The notes beneath the pieces were generated by a model. It made no database searches. It saw only the letters and a program-made list of their open reading frames with translations, and had not been told where the DNA came from. 64,000 nt of DNA. Source: JACDAN01 sp963721345. Its GTDB lineage: Bacteria; Actinomycetota; Thermoleophilia; Gaiellales; Gaiellaceae. Positions 34,185 through 41,853 of the stretch are shown here, in pieces. Each line of letters starts with the position of its first letter. The first letter of the stretch is position 1. Both the position numbers and the translations under genes were made by a program. The DNA lies in contig CAVRIT010000001.1 of NCBI GenBank assembly GCA_963721345.1, positions 124,001 through 188,000 of the forward strand, given 5' to 3'.

Positions 34185-35365
34185 CCGCACCGCGGGTCGC
34201 AGTCGGCGGCGTGGCGGCGGCCGCGATCGGCGTCTGGCTGATGCTGCCGCCCCTCGGCGACGACCTCCGGGCCCAGGCCGGCCCGGTAGAGGTGATCCCG
34301 GTCGTGCTGGGCGTGCTCGCCGTCGCGGCGGGAATCTGGACGGTCTCGCGAGGACAGCTGCGGTGGGGGTGGGGGGCGATCGTCGCGGGTCTGCTCGGGA
34401 TCGTCCTCGGCCTGGCCGCGGCGCAGGGGAGCATGGCCGAGCACGAGGCGGTCTTCGTCTGGTCGAGCCTGATCGCCGCGACCCTGCGCTGGGCGACGCC
34501 GCTGATCTTCGCCGCGATCGGCGGGCTCTTCTCGGAGCGCAGCGGGATCGCCAACATCGCGCTCGAGGGGATGATGCTGATGGGCGCCTTCTTCGGCATC
34601 TGGGGCGCAGTCGAGTTCGGCCACTGGGCGATGGGCCTGCTGACGGCTGTCCTCGCCGGCGGCGCCCTCGCGTTCCTCCACGCCGTCTTCTCGATCCACC
34701 TGCGCGCCGACCAGATCGTCAGCGGCACAGCGATCAACTTCCTCGCGATCGGGCTGACCGGCTTCCTCTACATCAAGATCTACGGCGACGAGGGGACGCC
34801 GTCGGAGCTGTCGACGATCCCCGACGTGAACCTCGGCTTCCTCGGCGACGTGTACTTCCTCGGGCCGATCCTCGACGACCTCAACCTGATGGTCTGGCTC
34901 GCGTTTGCGACGGTCGTGGCGTGCTGGGTGGTCGTCTACCGCACCCCGGTTGGCCTGCGGCTACGGGCCGCCGGGGAGCACCCGCGCGCGGCGGAGACCG
35001 TCGGCGTCTCGGTCTCCCGGATCCGCTATGCGGCGGTGACACTCTCGGGGATGCTGGCGGCGCTCGGCGGCGCGTACCTCTCGATCGGCTTCGTCGGCTC
35101 GTTCACCGAGAACATGACCGTGGGGCGCGGGTTCATCGCGCTTGCCGCATTGATCTTCGGAATGTGGAAGCCTTTCGGGGCCATGGGCGCCGCACTCCTC
35201 TTCGGGTTCTCCAGCGCGCTCGCCCGCTCGCTGCCGGAGTACGACGAGCAGGCCGCGCTCCTGTTCGAGACGCTGCCCTACGTCCTGACCCTCGTCGCCG
35301 TCGGGGGCCTGATCGGCCGCTCGATCGCGCCTGCCGCCATTGGCCGCGCCTACCAGAAGCAGTGA
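34181..35365 (+). CDS. Nucleoside ABC permease B2 (YufQ-like)
   Basis: A 394-residue paralogue of B1 with the same two extra N-terminal helices and core motifs TLRWATPLIFAAIGGLFSER, NIALEGMMLMGAFFGIW, HLRADQIVSGTAINFLAIGL, AGEHPRAAETVGVSV and ENMTVGRGFIALAALIFG; even the C-termini match (RPYEKQ in B1, RAYQKQ here). GTG 34181 overlaps the A2 stop by 4 bp. Confidence 0.93.
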   Translation: MTAPRVAVGGVAAAAIGVWLMLPPLGDDLRAQAGPVEVIPVVLGVLAVAAGIWTVSRGQLRWGWGAIVAGLLGIVLGLAAAQGSMAEHEAVFVWSSLIAATLRWATPLIFAAIGGLFSERSGIANIALEGMMLMGAFFGIWGAVEFGHWAMGLLTAVLAGGALAFLHAVFSIHLRADQIVSGTAINFLAIGLTGFLYIKIYGDEGTPSELSTIPDVNLGFLGDVYFLGPILDDLNLMVWLAFATVVACWVVVYRTPVGLRLRAAGEHPRAAETVGVSVSRIRYAAVTLSGMLAALGGAYLSIGFVGSFTENMTVGRGFIALAALIFGMWKPFGAMGAALLFGFSSALARSLPEYDEQAALLFETLPYVLTLVAVGGLIGRSIAPAAIGRAYQKQ

Positions 35366-35378
35366 GGAATCGCGCCCC

Positions 35379-35699
35379 GTGAGCTGGGGCGCGCTCCTCT
35401 CCGTGGTTTTCGGGCTGCTTGCGGTCGCCACGCTGCCCGCCGCGATCCTCTATGCCGAGCGCTGGGACAAGATCACCCTGCTGGAGTCGGCGGTCGCGAT
35501 CGCGCCTGCAGCGTTACTGGGGCTCGCGGCCGTGATCACCGGACGCCGGTCGCGCCGCGGAATCGACCGCACCCTCGGTCGTGCCAGGGGCTACAAGGTC
35601 GCCGCGTTCGGCCGGCTGCTGGGCTATCTCGCGCTCTACATGGCGCTCACGGCGTCGATCTCGGTAGCGACGTACTACGTGCTCAGGCAAATCGCGTAG
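35379..35699 (+). CDS. Small three-helix membrane protein
   Basis: A 106-residue protein with three predicted membrane segments (VVFGLLAVATLPAAILYA, AIAPAALLGLAAVITG and LLGYLALYMALTASISVATYY) and a basic loop (GRRSRRGIDRTLGRARG). I prefer GTG 35379; a TTG at 35340 in the same frame would overlap permease B2 by 26 bp. No specific function is recognised. It follows the permease operon closely and precedes the RodZ-like gene. Confidence 0.65.
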   Translation: MSWGALLSVVFGLLAVATLPAAILYAERWDKITLLESAVAIAPAALLGLAAVITGRRSRRGIDRTLGRARGYKVAAFGRLLGYLALYMALTASISVATYYVLRQIA

Positions 35700-35738
35700 G
35701 AATCTTCGGCAGGGCGTCTAGACTGAATCGGCCGCCAG

Positions 35739-36482
35739 ATGTTCGAGATAGGCAACAGTCTCCGTGAGGCGCGCCTGCGTCAGGGTCTCGATTTCCCCGA
35801 GATCGAGCAGGCGACCAAGATTCGTCCCAAGTACCTGCGGGCGCTCGAGGACGAGCAGTTCGACATCCTCCCGGGCCAAACGTACGTCAAGGGCTTTCTG
35901 CGCTCATACGCGGAGTACCTCGGCCTCGACGGCCAGCTCTACGTCGACGAGTACAACTCTCGCTACATCCATATCGACGAGGAGACACCGCTCCGCGCGC
36001 GGAGCACATCGTCGCTGGGACGCGCCGGGCCCAAGTTCGAGTCGAGCGTCGTGCTCGTCGCGCTCGCCGGAATTGCGATCCTGACGCTGCTCGTCTTCGC
36101 GGCCTGGCGCTTCGGCAACAACACGCCCGATACCGCCATTCCGGACTTCTCGACCGACCCGCCGGCAGCCCCGCCGGCCAGTCCGCCGCCCGCGGCCAAT
36201 AACACCGCGCGCAGGGCGCGGATGACGATCACCGGCGCCCTCGGCGACAGCTGGGTCGAGGTGTACGCGAACTCCCCCGCCGGGCGGCCGCTCTACGAGG
36301 GCACCGTCCTCGCGGGCCGGAGCGTTCTGTTCGGCAAGGACCGCGTGTACCGCCGCTACTTCGTCCGCGCACGCAGGCCCGGCAACCTTCGTCTGACCGT
36401 GAACGGGCGAGCGCGCGAGCTGCCTGCACGCGGCGCGTTCTACGTCACCGCGAGGCGAGTCACGCCTGCAAACGCCGCCTAG
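35739..36482 (+). CDS. RodZ-like helix-turn-helix membrane protein
   Basis: A 247-residue protein with an N-terminal cytoplasmic HTH_25 domain (residues 1-75; EIGNSLREARLRQGLDFPEI, RPKYLRALEDEQFDILPG), a single membrane helix (about 108-130), a Pro-rich linker and a C-terminal DUF4115-like beta domain (ALGDSWVEVYANSPAGRPLYEG). This is the RodZ/cytoskeleton-organiser architecture. In Actinobacteria the gene sits between ftsK and cinA/recA, as here. Role in cell shape is inferred. Confidence 0.88.
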   Translation: MFEIGNSLREARLRQGLDFPEIEQATKIRPKYLRALEDEQFDILPGQTYVKGFLRSYAEYLGLDGQLYVDEYNSRYIHIDEETPLRARSTSSLGRAGPKFESSVVLVALAGIAILTLLVFAAWRFGNNTPDTAIPDFSTDPPAAPPASPPPAANNTARRARMTITGALGDSWVEVYANSPAGRPLYEGTVLAGRSVLFGKDRVYRRYFVRARRPGNLRLTVNGRARELPARGAFYVTARRVTPANAA

Positions 36483-36706
36483 TGACCGCCAAAGAGGACA
36501 TAGCGAGCGTCGCTAGCCAACTGGCCGTCCTCACGAAGACCGTGGAGGGGATGGCGACCGAACTCAAAGAGGTTCGTAAGCGCACCGACATCGACCGAGA
36601 ACGCTCCGACATCCAGCAAGAGCGCATTGACCTAGCGGCACGGGAACTAATCGATGTCAGCGATCGTCTGCAAGCTGCAGCAAACGCGCTCAGAGAGTCA
36701 ATCTGA
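36482..36706 (+). CDS. Small coiled-coil protein, atypical base composition
   Basis: A 74-residue, almost fully helical, charged protein with heptad-like spacing (LAVLTKTVEGMATELKEVRK, IDRERSDIQQERIDLAARE). GTG 36482 overlaps the last base of the rodZ-like stop. Third codon positions are less G/C-rich than in every neighbour (for example CAA, AAA, CTA, ATA codons). It has no recognised family; it may be a recently acquired or rapidly evolving partner of the upstream membrane protein. Confidence 0.5.
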   Translation: MTAKEDIASVASQLAVLTKTVEGMATELKEVRKRTDIDRERSDIQQERIDLAARELIDVSDRLQAAANALRESI

Positions 36707-36760
36707 TCGCCCCATTAGAAGTAACGGCGGCGTCCGCCAATCGTTTCGCCAAGCCCTCCT

Positions 36761-38021
36761 AGAGCAGCGGTCCTCGTAACCGGCAGCGAGCTCGTCCGGG
36801 GCGGGCGGGTGGACGAGAACGGGCCCTTCCTCGCGCGTGAGCTCTCGTCGCGCGGCATCGAGCCCGAGCGGATCAGCGTGATCGGCGACCGGCCCGAGCA
36901 GCTCGAGGCCGCGTTGCGCGAGGTGCTGTCGTACGACCTGGTCGTGACCTCGGGCGGGCTTGGCCCGACCCACGACGACCGGACGATCGAGCTCCTGGCG
37001 CGGGCAGCGGGGCGCGAGCTCCGCGTGAATCCGGAGCTGGAGCGCGAGATCGGAGACGTCGTGAGTGGGCTCGCGGAGCGTTTCCGGCGTCCCTACGACG
37101 AGCTCGCAGCGGGAGTCCGAAAGCAGGCGACGTTGCCTGAGGGCGGCGTGTCGCTCGGGCTGGCCGGGACAGCGCCCGGCGTGCTGCTCGAAACCGGGGC
37201 AACCCTTGTGATCACACTGCCGGGCCCGCCCGGGGAGCTGCAGCGGATCTGGCGGAACGCCCTGGAGCGCCCGGAGCTCCACGCGCTCTTCGCCCGAGCC
37301 CGGAATCCATCCCATCGGGTGATGCGGTTCTTCGGGCTGCCGGAGTCGGCGGTGGCGCGTGTCGTCGCCGAGGTCGGGGGAGAGGCAGAGGGCCTCGAGG
37401 TCACGATCTGCGCACACGATCTCGAGGTGCAGGTCGACCTCGTGATCCCGCCCGGTAGCGAGGCGCAGGCGGAACGCGTGGCCGAGGCACTGCGTGCCGA
37501 GCACCCTCGGGCGCTGTTCGCTGAGGACGGCGAGCCGGTCGAGGCGCTCGTCCTGGACGCTGCTCGGGAGCGCGGATGGTCGATCGCCACCGCGGAGTCG
37601 TGCACGGGCGGGCTCGTTTCGGCGCGGCTGACGGGCGTCCCAGGATCGAGCCAGGTCTTTCGAGGCGGAGTCGTGGCCTACGACGACGCGGTCAAGCGCG
37701 AAGCTGTTGGGCGTCCCCGCCGAGGTGATCGAGCGCCACGGAGCCGTCTCGCCGCAGACCGCGGAGGCGATGGCAGAGGGCGCACGCGCGACTCTGGCCG
37801 CTGACATCGGGGTGTCGGCGACGGGGGTCGCGGGCCCCGGCGGAGGCACTGAGGAGAAGCCCGTGGGGCTCGTCTTCCTGCACGGCATCACGCCCGAGCA
37901 CTCGCGCGGGATCGAGCTCCGGCTCCCCGGAAACCGCGAGGCGGTGCGACGGCGCGCAGCGGTCTCGGCGCTCCACCTGTTGCGGCGCCTCCTGGCACAG
38001 AGTCGGCACGAAGATGCGTGA
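36761..38021 (+). pseudogene. cinA: CinA-like competence/damage-inducible protein, start lost and frameshifted
   Basis: CinA couples a molybdopterin-binding-like COG1058 domain with a C-terminal PncC nicotinamide-nucleotide amidase. The N-terminal domain is readable: AAVLVTGSELVRGGRVDENG, VVTSGGLGPTHDD, LPGPPGELQRIW. The conserved first strand (AAVLVTGSEL from 36764) has no ATG, GTG or TTG in front of it; the nearest start is GTG 36809, which would remove it. The C-terminal amidase (TAESCTGGL, GVAGPGGGTEEKPVG) continues in another frame after an extra base near 37701-37702. Two separate lesions make true decay more likely here than in the other frameshifted genes. Confidence 0.85.
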
Positions 38022-38569
38022 TTTCGCCGGGTAGCGTCGTGGGCGATGAGCGACTTCGCCTCTTCTGCGCCTTGCGAATCCCCGAAGACGTCCTCGCGAT
38101 CCTCGAGCCCTGGCAGGCCGCCCATCTCCGCGGCGGGCGGGTGGTCCCTGGCGGCCATCTCCACCTCACGCTCGCCTTCCTCGGCAGCCGGCCCGCCGCG
38201 GAGCTCCCCGCGATCGCAGAGGCGCTGGCGGTCGCTGCCGGCGCTGCGGACGAGATCGTCCTCACGCCTCGGCGTTACCGCGAGACGCGCAGCGTCGGGA
38301 TGCTCGTCCTCGACGACGCCACGGGTGAAGCCGGCGGCGTTGCCAACCGTCTGTTCGACCGCCTCGAAGCGCTCGGCGTCTACGAGCGCGAACTTCGTCC
38401 CTGGCTTCCGCACGTCACCGTGCTCCGGTTCCGTGAGCGACCCCGGCTCGACCCCCCGCTGCCCGAGCTCCGGCCGTTCAGTCCGTCCGATGCCGCGGTC
38501 TACTCTTCAACCTTGCGCCGGACGGGTGCGCAGTACGACGTTCTGGAAAGCGTTTCGCTAGGAGGTTGA
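38018..38569 (+). CDS. thpR: RNA 2',3'-cyclic phosphodiesterase (ThpR/LigT family)
   Basis: 2H-phosphoesterase family. The 183-residue protein has both HxTx motifs, HLTL (residue about 49) and HVTV (about 132), spaced as in ThpR, with LFCALRIPE at the N-terminal strand and AFLGSRP. The GTG 38018 overlaps the cinA stop; a second in-frame GTG at 38039 would remove seven residues and fits the family start better. cinA-thpR-recA order is widespread in Actinobacteria. Confidence 0.9.
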   Translation: MISPGSVVGDERLRLFCALRIPEDVLAILEPWQAAHLRGGRVVPGGHLHLTLAFLGSRPAAELPAIAEALAVAAGAADEIVLTPRRYRETRSVGMLVLDDATGEAGGVANRLFDRLEALGVYERELRPWLPHVTVLRFRERPRLDPPLPELRPFSPSDAAVYSSTLRRTGAQYDVLESVSLGG

Positions 38570-38573
38570 TGGG

Positions 38574-39647
38574 ATGAGTCGGGAACAGGCACTCGACACT
38601 GCTCTGGGACAGATCGAGCGCCAGTTCGGCAAGGGCGCGGTGATGCGGATGAACGACCACGCCCATGTCTCGGTCGGCTCGGTGTCCACCGGGTCGCTCG
38701 CCCTCGACCTCGCGCTCGGGATCGGCGGGCTGCCGCGCGGCCGGATCGTCGAGATCTTCGGCCCGGAGAGCTCGGGCAAGACGACGCTCGTCTACCACGT
38801 GATCGCCGAGGCCCAGCGCCGCGGCGGCATCTGCGCCTTCATCGACGCCGAGCACGCGATGGACCCGCAGTACGCGCGGCGGATCGGCGTCAACATCGAC
38901 GACCTGCTCGTCTCGCAGCCCGACAACGGCGAGCAGGCGCTCGAGATTGCCGAGCTGCTGATCCGTAGCGGGGCGCTGGCCGTCGTCGCCGTCGACTCCG
39001 TCGCCGCGCTGACGCCGCGCGCGGAGATCGAGGGCGAGATGGGCGACAGCCACGTCGGACTCCAAGCCCGCCTGATGAGCCAGGCGCTGCGCAAGCTCGC
39101 CGGCACCCTCAACCGCACCGAGACGATCTGCATCTTCACGAACCAGCTCCGCGAGAAGATCGGCGTCATGTTCGGCAATCCGGAGACGACGCCGGGCGGA
39201 CGCGCGCTCAAGTTCTACTCATCGGTCCGGCTCGACATCCGCCGCATCGAGACCCTCAAGGAGGGCGTCGAGGCGTTCGGGAACCGCGTCCGGGTCAAGG
39301 TCGTCAAGAACAAGGTCGCACCGCCCTTCAAGCAGGCGGAGTTCGACATCATCTACGGCTCCGGGATCTCCTGGGAGGGGACGGTCCTCGACGCGGGCCT
39401 GGAGCGGAAGGCCGTGCAGAAGTCCGGCTCCTACTTCAGCTTCGACGAGGAGCGGCTCGGCCAAGGGCGTCAGAACGCGACTGCGTTCCTGCGCGAGCAC
39501 CCCGACGTCACGCAGAAGATCCTCCAGCGGATCCAGACCGAGGTCGGCCCGGATCAGGTCGTCTCGGCGCGGCTGCTGCCCACGGAGGCCGCAAAGGTCG
39601 AGGCTCCGGTGGAGGAGCCCGAGGCGGTCGAGGCGGCCGCGAAGTAA
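38574..39647 (+). CDS. recA: Recombinase RecA
   Basis: RecA forms ATP-dependent filaments on single-stranded DNA for recombination and LexA cleavage. The 357-residue protein has GPESSGKTT Walker A (residue 63 on), DAEHAMDPQYARRIGVN, VVAVDSVAALTPRAEIEGEMG (Walker B and L1), TNQLREKIGVMFGNPETTPGGRALKFY (L2) and the C-terminal domain. ATG 38574 follows an AGGAGG site by 8 bases. No LexA-type box was identified in the short upstream gap. Confidence 0.98.
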   Translation: MSREQALDTALGQIERQFGKGAVMRMNDHAHVSVGSVSTGSLALDLALGIGGLPRGRIVEIFGPESSGKTTLVYHVIAEAQRRGGICAFIDAEHAMDPQYARRIGVNIDDLLVSQPDNGEQALEIAELLIRSGALAVVAVDSVAALTPRAEIEGEMGDSHVGLQARLMSQALRKLAGTLNRTETICIFTNQLREKIGVMFGNPETTPGGRALKFYSSVRLDIRRIETLKEGVEAFGNRVRVKVVKNKVAPPFKQAEFDIIYGSGISWEGTVLDAGLERKAVQKSGSYFSFDEERLGQGRQNATAFLREHPDVTQKILQRIQTEVGPDQVVSARLLPTEAAKVEAPVEEPEAVEAAAK

Positions 39648-40070
39648 GTGACCGACCCGCAGGACGCGACGGAGCTTGCGCTCCGTGCGCTGCGGCACCG
39701 CAACCGATCCCGATCCGACCTGCGGCGACGGCTGGACCGCGCGGGGGTCGAGCCCGACGAGCGCGAGGCGGCGCTCGACCGGCTCACCGAGGCGGGGCTG
39801 CTCTCCGACGACCGCTTCGCCGAGGACCGGGCAAACGCGCTCGCAGGACGAGGTGCGAGCGACGCACTCATCCGCGCCGACCTACGCCGGCAGGGGGTCG
39901 ACCACGCTGCGGCTGAGCACGCGATCGGCCGGCTGGAGACCGAGGACGAGCGGGCGGCGAAGGTGTTCGCTCGCCGCGGCGGAGACGCGAAGGCGCTCCG
40001 CTATCTCGCCGGCCGCGGCTTCTCGTCCGAGACGCTCGAGCGCCTCGCCGTTGCCGATCGGTTACAATGA
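39648..40070 (+). CDS. recX: Regulatory protein RecX
   Basis: RecX binds and restrains RecA filaments. The 140-residue protein has the three helical repeats of the family with LRHRNRSRSDLRRRL, LTEAGLLSDDRFAEDRA and IRADLRRQGVD. GTG 39648 follows the recA stop directly, the normal actinobacterial recA-recX arrangement. It is slightly shorter than many RecX proteins. Confidence 0.93.
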   Translation: MTDPQDATELALRALRHRNRSRSDLRRRLDRAGVEPDEREAALDRLTEAGLLSDDRFAEDRANALAGRGASDALIRADLRRQGVDHAAAEHAIGRLETEDERAAKVFARRGGDAKALRYLAGRGFSSETLERLAVADRLQ

Positions 40071-40285
40071 GTCCTCTTCATTCACCATTTTGCCTGCATA
40101 GAAACGCTTTCTGATACCGACACGAGACCCGATCACTGATGAACAAGACAACCAGCGATGCGGCGGAGGCGGGCCTAGCTAGAGGTCGCTAGCGACCCGT
40201 ACGGTGCGGCCGTTCGCGGCCGCGAATCAGACGCGCTCTACGTCGGCCCGATGGTGGGTGGCAGTTCGACCCCCAAGGAGCGCGC
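40071..40285 (+). promoter_or_regulatory. recX-rny spacer with two GC hairpins
   Basis: A 215-bp spacer that starts with a relatively AT-rich stretch (40071-40150) and ends in inverted repeats. GGTCGCTAGCGACC (40184-40197) is a 14-nt palindrome, and GCGGCCG-TTCG-CGGCCGC (40206-40223) is a 7-bp hairpin with a TTCG tetraloop. No T-tract follows either. The AT-rich part could hold the rny promoter, but no clear -35/-10 pair stands out. Regulation of rny mRNA by the hairpins is inference. Confidence 0.45.
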
Positions 40286-41818
40286 ATGTCCCTGGTCGCC
40301 GGAATCACCATCGGAGTCCTCCTCGGGGCAGCGCTGCTCGCGGCGTGGCTCAAGCTCCAGCATCGCTCGGGTCTCGGCGAGGCGGCGCGGCGGCGTGACG
40401 AGCTGATCGCCGAAGCCGGCCGCGAGGCGGAGAACCACCGCCGCGAGGCGGAGATCGAGGCGCGTGAGCAGGCGATGCGCTTGCGGGCCGAGACCGAGCA
40501 GGCGCTCCAGGAGCGCCGCGGGCAGATGGCAAAGCTCGAGGAACGCGTGATTGCGCGCCAGGACGAGCTCGAGGGGAAGCTCTCGGAGCTCCTCCGCCGG
40601 GAGCAGGGGCTCGCCGACCGCGAGATCCACATCAAGGAGCTCCAGCAGCAGCTCAAAGAGGCCAAAGACGGGGAGCTCCAGGAGCTCGAGCGGATCTCGG
40701 GACTGACCGTCGGGGAGGCGCGCTCCGAGCTCCTCGACCGATCCGAGCAGCTGATCCGCCACGACCTGGCGCGACGCATCCGGCAGCTCGAGGAGGAGGC
40801 TCAGACCGAGGCGAAGCGCCGGGCGCGCAACCTCGTCGCCGACGCACTCCAACGGGTCGCTGCGAGCCATGCTGCCGAGACGACGTCGTCGGTCGTCGAG
40901 CTGCCGTCGGACGACATGAAGGGGCGGATCATCGGTCGGGAGGGGCGGAACATCAGGACGATCGAGCACCTCACCGGCGTCGACGTGATCATCGACGACA
41001 CCCCGCAGGCGGTCGTCCTCTCCTCATTCGACGGCATCCGCCGCGAGATCGCGAAGCTGACCCTGTCGAAGCTGATCGAGGACGGGCGCATCCAGCCTGC
41101 GCGCATCGAGGAGATGTACTACCAGTCGAAGGCGGAGATCGAGGATCACATGCAAGCCGCCGGCGAGCAGGCCGTCTTCGAGGCGAACTGCGGCGAGTTC
41201 CACTCGGAGCTCGTGAAGGTGCTCGGCCGGCTGCGCTACCGGACGAGCTACGGGCAGAACGTCCTCAAGCACACACTCGAGGTCGTCCACCTCGCCGGGA
41301 TCATGGCCATGGAGCTCGACGCCGGCGCGCGGACGGCGAAGCGCGCCGCGCTCCTGCACGACCTCGGCAAGGCGCTGACGCACGAGGTGGAGGGCTCGCA
41401 CGCGCAGATCTCTGCCGACTTCGCGCGCCGCTACGGCGAGACCGAGGCGGTCGTGCACGCGATTGCGGCTCACCACTACGAAGTCCAGCCGCAGACGGTG
41501 GAGGCCGTCCTCCTGATCGCAGCCGACGCGATCTCCGGCGCCCGTCCCGGCGCCCGAGGGGACACGCTCGAGAACTACATCAAGCGCCTCGAAGCGCTGG
41601 AGGAGATCGCGGCGCGGCACGAGGGCGTCGAGAAGGTCTACGCACTACAAGCAGGTCGTGAGATCCGAGTGATCGTCAAGCCGGGCGAGATCGACGACGA
41701 CGGCGCCGTACTGCTCTCCTACGAGATCGCCCGGGACATCGAGTCGGAGCTCGAATATCCCGGGCAGATCAAGGTCACCGTGATTCGAGAATCACGCTCG
41801 ACCGAACTGGCGAAGTAG
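40286..41818 (+). CDS. rny: Ribonuclease Y
   Basis: RNase Y is a membrane-anchored endoribonuclease that initiates mRNA decay. The 510-residue protein has an N-terminal membrane helix (residues 4-22), a long coiled coil (about 30-190), a KH domain with MKGRIIGREGRNIRTIE, and an HD domain with LLHDLGKALTHEVEGSH and AAHHYEVQPQTVEAVLL. Length and domain order are canonical. It ends at a GC-rich bidirectional terminator shared with the convergent nuclease gene. Confidence 0.97.
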   Translation: MSLVAGITIGVLLGAALLAAWLKLQHRSGLGEAARRRDELIAEAGREAENHRREAEIEAREQAMRLRAETEQALQERRGQMAKLEERVIARQDELEGKLSELLRREQGLADREIHIKELQQQLKEAKDGELQELERISGLTVGEARSELLDRSEQLIRHDLARRIRQLEEEAQTEAKRRARNLVADALQRVAASHAAETTSSVVELPSDDMKGRIIGREGRNIRTIEHLTGVDVIIDDTPQAVVLSSFDGIRREIAKLTLSKLIEDGRIQPARIEEMYYQSKAEIEDHMQAAGEQAVFEANCGEFHSELVKVLGRLRYRTSYGQNVLKHTLEVVHLAGIMAMELDAGARTAKRAALLHDLGKALTHEVEGSHAQISADFARRYGETEAVVHAIAAHHYEVQPQTVEAVLLIAADAISGARPGARGDTLENYIKRLEALEEIAARHEGVEKVYALQAGREIRVIVKPGEIDDDGAVLLSYEIARDIESELEYPGQIKVTVIRESRSTELAK

Positions 41819-41847
41819 CGGGCGGGGCGCCGAAGCACCCCGCCCGC
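41818..41847. terminator. Bidirectional hairpin between rny and the nuclease gene
   Basis: GCGGGCGGGG (41818-41827) pairs with CCCCGCCCGC (41838-41847) around a 10-nt loop, starting in the last base of rny and lying 6 bp from the convergent nuclease stop. There is no T-run on either strand. Confidence 0.7.
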
Positions 41848-41853
41848 CCGCCG

